A stretch of DNA of 64,000 nt, from positions 11,598,187-11,662,186 of the forward strand of contig NW_025062475.1 of assembly GCF_000002995.4 (NCBI RefSeq), read 5' to 3'. The translations under genes and the position numbers were made by a program. This DNA comes from Brugia malayi. Its lineage: Eukaryota; Nematoda; Chromadorea; Rhabditida; Onchocercidae. The notes under the pieces are model-generated. The model was not told the DNA's origin. It did not search any database and was given only the letters and a program-made list of their open reading frames with translations. Shown one piece after another: positions 1 through 13,600 of the stretch; the stretch's first letter is position 1; each line of letters starts with the position of its first letter.

Positions 1-1638
1 ATATTATACAATGAAAATAAAAAAGTCGATGAACATGCTAAAATAGTTTTGAAAACATTAGCATTACTTCGAGAATTTATTCCCGATGTAATCATTCATT
101 CATCAAATGGTCTTGAAGTGACATTTTTGTTGCCAGCAGATCAACGATATATGTAAATTTTTACAATTCATTCATTTGTTTAGCTTTTTTTTTCTTTTTT
201 AAATTAAATAATAAAATTTAAATGAAAAAATAATATGAATTAATTTAATTAATATTCACTTTAATCCAAATTTTTATTGTAATTTTTATTATTCTTTTAT
301 AATTAATGCTTAAATTGATTAGAATTTTTCATTAAAGTATCATAAAAAAATTAGTTTAAAAAGAATTATTGCTACTTTATTGTCTTTGTTAATTAAATGT
401 CTTTCAGTGCAATGAAATTTTATTAGATTACATTTGTAATTATTATTATTATTTTTTTTACATTAAAAGTATTTAATTTATATAACATGAAATTCATACA
501 GTACTAGAATTGATTTCAAATTTAGCAATTTTTCTTTTTAATATCAAATGATAAAAATAAAAATTTAATATTTTTATAGCTTTCCAAATTTGTTTCAACA
601 ATTAGAAGAAAATACAAATTTACTTGAAATTAGTACATTTGGTGTATCGGTGGCTACAATGGAAGAAGTTTTTTTGAGGTAATTTCATTTATTAGTTGAA
701 ATAATTTATTGCAAAAAAACTTAATTCATTTTAATTTAAAGGATTTTAATTTAAAATTTTTTTTTTTTGTTCATGCGACATTTTTAGGGTATGTCAACGT
801 GCTGCCGAAAAATTGCTATCTGTACAAGACAGCGATATTCCGGAAGATAAAAAACATCACTTTGATGTTTCAGGTACAAATTTGAATTTGAAATTTCCAC
901 TTAGATTTTTACTAATGTTTTCAATAATTTATTTATAAAATATCGTACTTTATGTATATTTTTAACAGTCACTTTGAAGTTTCCGATACCAATTTGAATT
1001 TAAAATTTTTACTTATATTTTTACTAATATTTTCAATTTTTTTTTTTTGTAAAATATCATATTTCTTTTTTATGTTTTTTTAAAAATCACTTTGAAGTTT
1101 CCGGTATCAATTTGAATATAAAATTTTCACTTATATTTTTATTAATATTTTCAATTTTTTTCTTTAATAAAAAATCAAAAATGAATTTTGTGTAATTTTA
1201 AAAAGTAATACTAAAATTTCACTGTAAAATATTATAATTATAATGATATAACAATTAGATGTATGTTTATTTCTTAGCTAATATTGATTATCAGTTGTAA
1301 TTTATCACATTCAATTAAATTTATCACAAAAATGTTTCACTCAATGATTTATTACTAATTTAAAAAAGAAAAAAAAAAAACTAAACAATTAGTAATATTT
1401 GTTTTAGAGCTCAAATATGAAACTCATTTACAAGGTTATTCATATTATCGACAGCATTTTCGCGCAATGTTTCACAAACGTTTTGCATATTTCTTCCGGA
1501 AACGAACATTTTTCCTACTTGAATTATTGTTTCCCGTAAAATTTAACAGTAATTTTAACAAAATACTTCATATATTTCGAATTAAATATTATAAGTTTAA
1601 ATTATATTAAAATTTCTTTTAATGATAACATAAAATTC

Positions 1639-1669
<31 letters not shown>

Positions 1670-4600
1670 TTATTTGTAAACAGACAAGGATTGTCGTATT
1701 CTATAATTATGATTTTATAAATTTTATAAACATAACTTATACTCCAAATTTTATATTCATATTCTTTAATCATGATTTTATAAAATTGAAAATTTTAATT
1801 ATTAAAAAATTTTAATTATTGATAATTATTGATAAAAATGTAAACTGTTTTTCGTTTTCCAAATTTAAAAATGAAAAATATTCATTTCTCTAAAACAATA
1901 AAACCTAATTTATAGGCTATTTGTATGTTACTTATCATGGAGGCCTGTATGATGATACCAGTACCAAAAGAGCAACCTAAGCTTCCCATTAATTTTCAAC
2001 CATATTATAGTGGCGCAACTGACGCTAACATCAACGTTAGAAATATAAAAGCAGCGTATTTTCAACGAAATCTTTCCGAGTAATATTAACATTTATTGTT
2101 GTCATTTAATTAATTAATTAAACATATAATAGCATTGTGTATTAATTAGTATTAGCTAATATTATAAGCCATAGATTTTTAAATTAAATAATTAAATAAT
2201 TTAGCAAATGTACATACTAAACATGCATATATAAATATTAATAAATACGATCAATATGATTACTTATTATTAATAAAATCAATATGATTACTTATTATTA
2301 ATAAAAAAAAAAAATTATGTATATATATATTTTGTATGATTACTTATTATTAATAAAAAAAATATATTACTTATTATTAATAAAAAAAATCAATATGATT
2401 ACTTATTATTAATAAAAAAAAAAAAAAAAAAAATTATGTATATATTTTGCAATAGATTTTAAATTTTAAAAAAGTTAATAACCTTGAATCTTATCAATTA
2501 ATCATTCTATCAATAATATTCAAGCATATACTTCCCTATTGTTACTATAGCTTAACCTAATTTTAATTTTTTTCAAAAAAAAAAAAAAATGAATAAATGA
2601 ATAAATTGTAAAGAAAATGGAAATTTTAGAGTAATACAAGAAGCAGCCGCTCTAAATGTTATGCATAAATATCCGTTTCAATTAACTATCACTGATGATA
2701 TCAACAAAGAATTGATTGAAAGTTTGGATCAAGTAATTTGCAATTCAAATATTATATAATTATTAACAAATTAAATTACTGATTAAATGATTATCTATGA
2801 ATCTTTTTTTTCAGTGAATAGATTAATTATCAATGAACTTTTTTTTTTCCATTTAAATTTCAGGAATTAAACTGATAATGATTTATTCTAAGTCAAATTT
2901 ATTTGAATTCAAACATATATTAATGTTTAAAATAGATTCACTACCAATACAGTAATTTTCTTTATTTTCGTCTTAAATTCATTTTTTAAAAAAAAAAAAG
3001 ATAAAAAAGCGATAATATTAGATAGAATTTCTTGTCCTCTATTAATTTATCGTATTAATTATTCAAATTAATTATGTCACATTAATTAATAGCAAAAAGA
3101 TCGTGGCTTTGGCTTACATAATCCAGTTGCATATAATTATTATAACAATTTATTTGCTCACGATTGGTTCATCGGTAAGTTATAATTTATTGTTTACTTT
3201 AATTATTATTTTATAATTAATGAAATTAATGAATTTATAAAATAATTCAAAAAAAAAAAATTTTTTTTTTCCTTTTCAGCAATGTTTAATAATTATGCAT
3301 TACATTCTCCGCCATTAGCAGTTAATCTCGCTGATATAGCAATTTTAAGTAAAAGTATTCAACGTAATATCTCCATACAGGTAAATTTTTCTTTTCTTTT
3401 TTTTTTTTTCTAATTAATTGACAATTTTAATATGTCCGATGAAATAAATTCAATTATAATTAAAATAAATATTTTATTTTAGTCCAAAATTTTTTATTCA
3501 ATAAAATGATTTAAAACTAATTTCATTACGAATTAGAAATTGCAGGAAAAATTAATTACTATTATATTTTGTTTTTTTAAACAGGTCAGCAATCATCCAT
3601 TACCTCCAGCAGCTACAGATACACTCAAAAGTCAAGATGTCATCAATCAAGCAGCGTTGACAATCGGTTTTGCAGCTATTATGTCACTAAGCGCCGTGGT
3701 TGCAAGTTTTATCAACTTTATCATTTATGAGAGAACCACGAAATCCAAGCACATGCAGGTATTGCATTAATTTCTTGAAATTCACAAAAAATGAAATATT
3801 TTCAGGAATAAACATTTGCTGTGATAAGAATAGGAGAAAGTAATGAAAATTAATTTATTTGATATTATTTATTCCTTTATTTCTAAACATACTAAACAAT
3901 TCCAAATAATTTTATTTAAAATTATTGTCTAATTCAATATTATATTTTCAGCTTAGAACAATTTGCTAAAAAAAAAAAAAAAAAAAAAAAAAATCAGCAA
4001 TTGATATTAATTTCTGAATTTATCACAAAAAAAAAAAAAAAAAAAGAATTTAATTATTTTTTTTATAGATAATGTATGGATTACGACATTGGACATATTG
4101 GTTGACAGCATTTCTATGGGATATCACAGTTTTTCTCATACCTGCAACACTTTGCATTGCTGTCTTTTTTATAGCTGATATAAAAGTTAGTTAAATTAGT
4201 TCAATTTCATATTTTAATATTAATTCAATTTTTTAGAAATATTTTTCAAACATTTAGGAATTTACAACTCGCAGTACGGTGACACTAACAGTATATGTGA
4301 TTATGTTACTATATGCCTGGGCTGAATTACCATTTATTTATTGGTGTTCAACGATGTTCAAGTCACCAACAAATGGCAATGCTACCATATGTGTTTATAA
4401 TTTTGTCACAGGTTTTTGTTTATTTCTTTGAAAAAATTATCAATTTTAGTGAAATTATTCATTTTTAGTAATTTATCATTTTCCTTTTAAAAATGTATAA
4501 TTTAAATTGTCTTATCTAATTTAAAATTTCTCTTTATAATTATCGATTGATTTTATCAATTAATCATTGATCGAAAAATATTCAAAGCAATTAGAAAACT

Positions 4601-7600
4601 TTTTTTAGCGGTATCAAATGATTATTTAGTAGTAGTAATGCTTGTCACATTAGCAATGATTACCTGTTATCAATCGTTCACATTAGCAATGATTACCTGT
4701 TATCAATCGTTCACATTAGCAATGATTACCTGTTATCAATCCTTCATATTAGCAATGACTATCTGTTATCAGTCGTTCATATTAGCAATGATTATCTGTT
4801 ATCAATCGTTCACATTAGCAATGATTATCTGTTATCAATCCTTCATATTAGCAATGATTATCTGTTATCAATCGTTCATATTAGCAATGATTATCTGTTA
4901 TCAATCGTTCACATTAGCAATGATTACCTGTTATCAATCGTTCACATTAGCAATGATTATCTGTTATCAATCCTTCATATTAGCAATGATTATCTGTTAT
5001 CAATCGTTCATATTAGCAATGATTATCTGTTATCAATCGTTCATATTAGCAATGATTACCTGTTATCAATCGTTCACATTAGCAATGATTATCTGTTATC
5101 AATCCTTCATATTAGCAATGATTATCTGTTATCAATCGTTCACATTAGCAATGATTATCTGTTATCAATCCTTCATATTAGCAATGATTATCTGTTATCA
5201 ATCGTTCATATTAGCAATGATTATCTGTTATCAATCGTTCACATTAGCAATGATTATCTGTTATCAATCGTTCATATTAGCAATGATTACCTGTTATCAA
5301 TCGTTCACATTAGCAATGATTACCTGTTATCAATCGTTCATATTAGCAATGACTATCTGTTATCAGTCGTTCATATTAGCATCGTTATTTATTTAAGTAG
5401 TGTTTATCACATCAAATATGAATGATTTCTTTTAATTTTCTGTACTTAATTTCATTTCCTTATCTTATCAATCTCTCAAACAGGTATGATCGGTGCGGTT
5501 GCTGTTTCGATTGTTGAAAAAGCAAGTAGCAAAGATACGGCGAATACACTTTCAATCATTTTGTCATTATTATTTCCCACTTATAATTTAAGTCTGTGCT
5601 TTTCGAAAGCTTACACAAACGAGCATACGCATGCAGCATGCAAAATAGTGGATTGCTCAATTGATGAAATTCGTAAGATTGCAAAGGAATGTTGTGGTAA
5701 TAGCGATGGTTAATTTTTTTTTCTTTTCCAAATAATAATTTTATAATTATATTAATTTACGATGGATTAAAAATTTAGAAAAAGAAAAGGAAAGAAGGAA
5801 TGAAGGATTTATGGAGTGGAAAATTAAACGATATTAATTAATTAATTTATTTGTGTGGTTATGTTGGTAAGGCCTACATAATGATTAATGAGATGGCATT
5901 ATTTAAATAAATCTTCAAATTATAAAAAAGAAAAGATTAAATGATAAAACTATGATATAGTGATTATCAAAAATTTATTTATGCTATTTTGACAGAGATT
6001 ATTTGGAGATTATAGCACTAATTAATGATTAAACAAACAATAATATAGTAATGATCTGCAAGAGTTAACTTTATTTTTGTTTTTAAATATAAATTTCCAA
6101 TTAATTAATTATTTTATAATATTTTTGAGACTAAAAAATTTGCAATTTTTTTTTTTTAGAACGACTTTATGTTGATAATATGTTGATAAGTACGGGTAAA
6201 ATGGGAATGGCATTAATGATTGTTTTTTTAATTCTTCATTCAATCATTTTTTGGCTTGCCATTGCTGCATCTGAAATTAATTTTATTGGAATTATTAAAC
6301 GATTGTTGTTGAACAGAGATGGTAAAATAAGTATTACTAATAAGGTTAGTGGTTAATTACCTTACTAATTGTAATTAAAAATCAGGAAAGTATATTATTT
6401 GCTTATAATATAATATGATTTTCTTTTAATTAATCTTTCTTTTTTTTAATACTACAAAATTTTGAATTTTTTTTTTATCTTTGTTTTTTTTCAAGTTAAT
6501 AAATATCTCGCATACTTAATTATATTTTATTTTTCTTCAAAAAAAAAAAAAAAAAATGAAATAAAATAAAAGGATCGAAATAAATTATGAATGGAATCGA
6601 TTTGTTTTTTCTCAATTAATGATTTTCTGTCGTACTAAAGAAGTGATAAAATCCCTAAACGTTTATTAGTAAATTAATAAATAAAAAATTTAGGTACGAA
6701 ATATTTTATATTTAAAAATGACAAAATTATTGTGAAGAAATTTGTATAATTTCATTTAATTTTTCTTTCTTTTCAATTACAATAATTTCATTATTAATGC
6801 ATTTTTTAAATTATAATGAAAATTTAGAATTTTTTTCTTGAAATAAATAAATGATAAATAAGTTATTTTCTTCAAATTTTTTTCAATTTTTTGTTTGTTT
6901 GTTTTTTTTTTTTTTTTTTTTTAACAGATAGCTAATACGGAAATTTTTCAAACGTGTAATGAAGATATGGATGTTATGATGGAAAGAGAAAAAATACGTG
7001 AAATGAAAAATAATGATGCGTCAGTGATCGTACGTAATCTTGAAAAATGGTATGGAAATGTGAACGCTGTTAATAAAATTAATTTTCATGTTGCAAAAGG
7101 AGAATGCTTCGGCTTGTTAGGTTTGCATTGTATAAATTTTATTTATTTTTTTTCAAATAAAGTTTTCAAATTAAAATATTAAATTAATAGTATTAATAAA
7201 CATTGAAAGTATTTATTCAAATAAATCAATATTGATATGAAGTGTGTAATTTTGAATGAAATTTTATATTTTATATATATATTTATTCTTTCTTTCTATC
7301 TAAAAAATAAAAAAATAAAAAATAATTCAAACTTTTCTCCATTCATTTTGAATATTAAAAGCATAAATATTTGATATATATAATATTTTTTGTATAAGAC
7401 TTACTACTTTGATATGAATATTAATTAAATTCAATTCAATTAAATGTTTGATACTTCAAAAAAAAAAAAAAAGAAAATTTTATTTTCAGGTATAAATGGA
7501 GCTGGTAAGACGACAACATTTCAGATGTTAACTGGTGAAAGTAAAAGTTGTGCTGGTGATGCATATATTTATGGTTTTAATATTCAAACTGAATGGAGAA

Positions 7601-10600
7601 AAGTTTGAATTATTATTTATTTTTTATACTAAATAATAAATTATATGAAAGTAAAATATGTATTAAATTATTTATTTCCTCATTATTAAATTCTGAAATA
7701 CATCATTTAATTTAAGTTTAATCTTTTCATTGTTTTCTTACAAAGAAATAAAATTATCTTTCAGTTATAAAATTTTTTTTTTTCTCACAAAAAAATAAAT
7801 AAAATTATTTTTAATTGTAATTTTTCCTTCTTTTCTTTTTTTTTTTTTTTTTTAAAGGCATATGATCACATTGGATACTGTCCACAATTTGATGCACTTA
7901 TTGGTGAAATGACTGGCCAAGAAACGTTACAGATGTTTGCACGATTGCGTGGTGTCAAAGAATGTGACATCATGCGAATTACTGATACAATGATTGATGC
8001 TGTCGCACTTAACAAATACAAAAATAATTTAATTAAAACATACAGGTTAGTTTTACTTATCACTTTCTTAGTTATAATAAAATTTTAAGTATCATTCAAT
8101 ATAATCTTTAATTAGTACTATCATATCCTTTTCTCTTATCATCATTATCATATCCTTATTATATCGTAATAATCTTAACTTTATTCAACTTTATTGTACA
8201 ATTTACAATTTCTTAATGGTTTATGCAAAATTTTTGTAATTTCCTACAATTCGACTTGACTACGAATAATAGAAAATAAACGAAATGTACAATAAGTAAA
8301 TTTATTAACTTCAAAAAGAAAAATTAATAACTTCTATATTCTGATGCTGAAATTAAATTATGCATAATCGGAGGTACTGAATTAGCATACATTTTAGGAT
8401 AATTTGAATAATTTTTAAAGTGTGAAAATTTGTCATTAACTATGATTTACATATTTAGTTTTGTTTTTTTAATTTTAAAAAATTAAGTTTCAAAAATTCA
8501 AAAATTACTAAAATAGCTAGATAAATAATATATATATTCTTTATTTTAGATATAAGCTATATAAAGCATTACTTTTGAATTTTTAATCTGTAGACTATTT
8601 TAACTTGTGAATTGTTGTGACACAATTATTAAGCTCTCATTTGTCATTAACGATAGGTGACAATTAGAAATTGATGAGTGAGATTGAAGAAGTGATAAAC
8701 GAATTACCTGATGTTGCTGCAACTGATGTTAATTCTGAGATAGAATTTCAAATTAAAGCAATTAATGGTCATGAAGGATCAGTTATTACGAAAGGTAAAT
8801 ACAAAGGTCAAATTATGGGTTTGTTTACTAGCGGTGGTGATGCACCAGGTATGAATAGTGCGGTACGCGCAATCGTTCGAGTTGGTCTTTACTTGGGTGC
8901 ACGAGTATTCTGCATTCATGAAGGTTATCAAGGTATGGTTGATGGTGGTAAATTTATTCGAGAAGCTAACTGGAATACAGTTTCGGATATTATTCAAAAA
9001 GGTGGTACAATAATTGGTTCAGCACGTTGCAAAGATTTTCGTGAACGAGCAGGACGTTTAAAAGCAGCGGAAAATTTAATCCGGCATGGTATCACATCAT
9101 TGGTATGTATTGGTGGTGATGGTTCATTAACAGGTGCTAATACATTTCGAAATGAATGGTCTGGATTAGTTAAAGAATTATTAAATGCAAAATTAATTAG
9201 CAAAGAAGATGCTGAAAAATGTAAAGCAATTCGAATTGTTGGAATTGTTGGCTCAATTGATAATGATTTTTGTGGCACTGATATGACAATTGGAACAGAT
9301 ACTGCATTACATCGAATTACAGAAGCTGTTGATTCAGTTCGTTCAACTGCTCACAGTCATCAACGATGTTTTGTAATTGAGGTAATTTTTTCTAATATTT
9401 TTTTTTTTTTTTTTAGAAAGAGGAATTAACAGCAATTAGATTTTATAATTAAATAATTAAATTTTTTAAATCTAAACTTTTTTTTTTCTTTCTTTCTTTT
9501 AGGTTATGGGACGTAATTGTGGTTATTTAGCATTAGCTGCATCATTAGCATTGGATGCTGATTTTTGTTTCATTCCGGAATGGCCACCACCACCTCATTG
9601 GAAAAGTATTTTATGCAAAAAATTAAAACAAATGCGCGATGATGGCAATCGTGTTAATATTGTAATTGTTGCTGAAGGCGCAATTGATCATAATGGTACA
9701 GCAATAACATCAACAATGATTCGAGATGTAATCAAGAAGAAAATGAAATATGATACACGGATAACAATTCTTGGACATATTCAACGTGGTGGTAGTCCAT
9801 CGGTATTTGATCGTTTGTTAGGTTGTCGAATGGGCGCAGAAGCGACAATAGCACTTATGGAAATGAATGCTGAATCAGAGCCATGTGTTGTCTCAATTGA
9901 TGGTAATCAAATGGTACGTATACCATTGATGAAATGTGTGGAACGTACAAAAGCTGTTAAAACGGCAATGGATATAAAAGACTGGGCAATGGCATTAAAG
10001 TTACGTGGACGTAGTTTTCGACGTAACGTTGAAATGTATCGAACATTATCAAAAATTCGTAAACATGAGCCAATATCAGAGGGTTTTAATATTGCTATAA
10101 TGAATGTTGGCTCACCTTGTGCTGGCTGTAATGCAGCTGTGATGAGTTGTGTACGAACAGCAATTCTACATGGTTGTACACCTTACTGTATTTATAATTC
10201 GAATGAAGGCCTAGCATCAGGACAATTTCAAAAAATGGAATGGAATGATGTGACATTATGGTCAGCTGAAGGTGGCTCATTCCTTGGCTCACAACCAATT
10301 CTTCCAACCACTGACACATTACCATTAATGGCAAAAAATTTACTACATTTTAACATTCATAGTTTAATTATAATTGGTGGTTTTAATGCATATCAAACAT
10401 GCTTAATATTTGCACAAAATCGTCAACATTTTCCACCATTTCGTATTCCAATGTGTGTTTTACCAACAACAATTAATAATAATGTCCCAGGGACAGGTTT
10501 TACACTTGGCGCTGATACATCATTAAATGAAATTTGTAAAATGATTGATAAAATTAAGCAATCAGCAACTGGTACTAAACGACGAGTATTTATTATTGAA

Positions 10601-13600
10601 ACAATGGGAAATTATTGTGGCTATTTAGCAACATTATCAGCATTAGCTAGTGGTGCTGATGCTGCATACATTTATGAAGAAGCATTTAATGTCCACGAAT
10701 TAATCAATGATATTAATATTATTGCGGAAAAGATGAAAACTGGCGCACAACGTTATCTCATTGTACGTAATGAAAAAGCATCTGATAATTATACATCGGA
10801 ATTTATACGACAATTATTTACCGAAGAAGGTAAAGGTATTTTTACAACACGTACAAATATATTAGGACATACACAACAAGGTGGCAATCCATCACCATTT
10901 GATCGACTTTTTGCTGCTAAAATGGGTGCACGAGCAGTGGTACATCTTCTTGGACAAATGAAAGAATATAAAAAGACAAATGTTTATCATTCGGGTACAG
11001 CAACATTACAAGGATTAATTGGTAAATATGTTTGCTTAACACCGGTGGAAGAATTAATGAATGATGTTGATTTTGCTCATCGTTTACCGATGGAACAATG
11101 GTGGATGAAATTACGACCATTACTACGTATACTAGCAAAACATGACTAGAAAAATTTAATTAATTTCAAATTTATCAAAAAAGGAAAGAAAAAAAAAATG
11201 GAAAAGAAAAAACGAAGAAGAAATGGAATATTTTAATTTATTTATGTCAAAGACAGAATGAAATAATTATGAATGATTGATTATTTTATAATAAGTCTAT
11301 TTACTAAATAAAAAAAAAAAACTAATAAAATAATGGATGTATTTGAGAAATGTCAATTATAATTTAATGCGAATGAAATACATATTACTATCATCCATCT
11401 TTTTTTTCTCTATCATTTAACTTTTATTTATTTATTTTTCCTTATGAGAAAATGCCACTTCTTTTATTATTTATTATTAAAGTTGAAGCTAATATGAATA
11501 TATGCATTGGAAAGTTTTTTTTTGATTTTTTTAATTATAAAAATTTTTTAAATATAGAAATTTCAAGTATTTTTGGATTAATTATGGTAAATTTTATGTG
11601 TTAGATTTGACAACTAACATAGATGACGAACGATTCGTTTTACTAATTGAAATAATGAAATATTGATAAGAGAGAAAATATTGTGTATTTTATAACTAAA
11701 AGGAAATAATACTTAAATTAGTGTATTGCTTATATTTAAATGCATGATAATGATAATCAGCAATGATTGCTAATTTTGTTTTATATGTAATTGAGGCATT
11801 CTCGCAAGATACAATGATATTTAAATATCTATATTTAAATATATATTAAATATATAATCAATGAATTTTTTTTTTAAAAAACTTCAAACATTTCTTTTCT
11901 TTTTTGAAAAATATATTTAATATTTCTTTCAACATTCGATAACATTTCAAACTCTTTTTTTTTTGTCTTAAAAAAAACGTTTTTAGTCATTTTTGACATC
12001 ATTTGAGATAAATTTCATTTCTTAACATTTTCACTGTCAAAATTTTAATTAGCAAAAAAGGGAAATAAAAAAGAGACTAACAATTTGAAATTTCATTGGT
12101 GGCAATAAACGGCGCTTAAGTCTTGGTGTTGCTCTGCTAACATTACCTGATGTTCTACTATTGGATGAGCCAACAACTGGAGTTGATCCAAAAGCAAGTC
12201 GTATCATTTGGAATATTTTATCAAAAGTAAGTTCAAATGTCAACAATTGATTATGAAAAATAACGAATGTTTTGATGAAAATAATAAAATTTCATTAAAT
12301 TAATTCATTCCATCTCTTTTTTCATTAAACAATTTAGTATTTATTAAATTTATTTTTGTTCTTTTTTATTTTTGATAAATAAATTTTTTATTAAACAATC
12401 TAAAATTTATTGTTACAGTATAAAAACAAGAAAAGCATGTTTTCTGTAAAATTTACTTTTTCATTTGTTATATGCATATTATGCATATATTTTATCTAAG
12501 TGAAATATTTAGTGATAGTGATAATGATAGTGTTACTGATGATGATAGCGTTAGTCACAATAACAATGGCGATAATGATAATGTTAGTCATAATGATAGT
12601 GGTAATGATGGTGATAACGATAATGATAATGTTAGTGTTAGTGATAATAATAATGATGATAATGATAGCGATAGTATTAGTGATAATGATAATGATAATT
12701 ATTGAAGATCAGAGAAAGTGATACTGCCTTAGTGCTTACATCACATAGTATGGAGGAATGTGATGCGCTTTGTACACAAATTGCAATTATGACAAACGGT
12801 GAATTCCGATGTCTTGGCAGTACGCAGCATATTAAGTCAAAGTTAGCTAAAATTTATTCATTAATTAAATTAATTTAATTAATTAAACGTATGGTACATT
12901 AAGCAAATTAATTAAGTGTATAGCAAATTAATTCATTGATTAAAGTTAATTAAATTTATCACTTATAATCAACAAATTTCAACAATTACACGTTAATAAC
13001 TTATTCAATTTTTATCAGTAAAATTTATCGAATGCTTGAAATTATAATTGTGGAATAACTATCAAAATAGTACTTAAATGATTCATTTTTTTTTTTAAAA
13101 AAAAAATCTAATTTTATACGATTAATAATCAGTATAGTAAAATTTATCAAATTTAATTAATTATTTACAGATATGGTAGTGGATATAGCTTAGCAATACG
13201 ATTATACACAACTAATCAAATTGAATCAGCAAAAGAATTGATAACAAAAATGTTTCCTAATGCTCGATTAATGGTTATTGAAAATTTTTTTATTTCATAA
13301 GAAACAAAAATCATAATAATTTTAAGATTTTCTTTCATTTCTTTTTTTTTTTTTTTTTTTTTTTTTTCATTTGAGAAAATATCAAATAAATGTTTGCTAT
13401 TGAAAAAATTATTTGATAAGTAATTTTAGGATGAGCATATATTACATTTAAATTATGAATTAATGATAGAGAAAGGACAGAAATGGTCAATGCTCTTTGA
13501 AAAAGTGGGAAAGCTAGCAGAATTAATAGATGCAGCAGATTATTCAATCAGTCAAACAACGCTTGATCAGGTAATTAGCACATTTTGCATCTTAGAAAGT

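Larger units (their letters stand above)
8046..12096 (+). other. 4051 bp host intron of the ABC transporter, containing the PFK gene
   Basis: The intron splits the ABC signature motif. The donor is good (ACAG|GTTAGT at 8045/8046). Resuming the conserved motif in phase requires exon sequence from 12097 (T|GGTGGC), preceded by AATTTCAT; no AG lies between an in-frame TGA (12085-12087) and the exon. The 8046-8670 stretch is AT-rich with a TATA-like CTATATAAAG at 8557-8566 and may serve as the PFK promoter. Apart from PFK and its poly(A) signal, the 11313-12090 stretch shows nothing recognisable. Confidence 0.85.

Noticed and set aside
4647..5381. Regular repeats as a possible CRISPR array
   Set aside because: Units are directly adjacent with no spacers, and the genome is a nematode's.
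4638..5396. A 252-codon open frame made of 11-residue repeats
   Set aside because: It is the 33 bp minisatellite within an intron. The frame is open only because the unit is a multiple of three, and no splice sites flank it.
12472..12721. Two overlapping open frames rich in Ser/Asp/Asn or Ile/Met/Val
   Set aside because: They are products of the GATAAT tract. The Ser/Asp/Asn frame stops just before the true exon, and neither fits the phase of the transporter.
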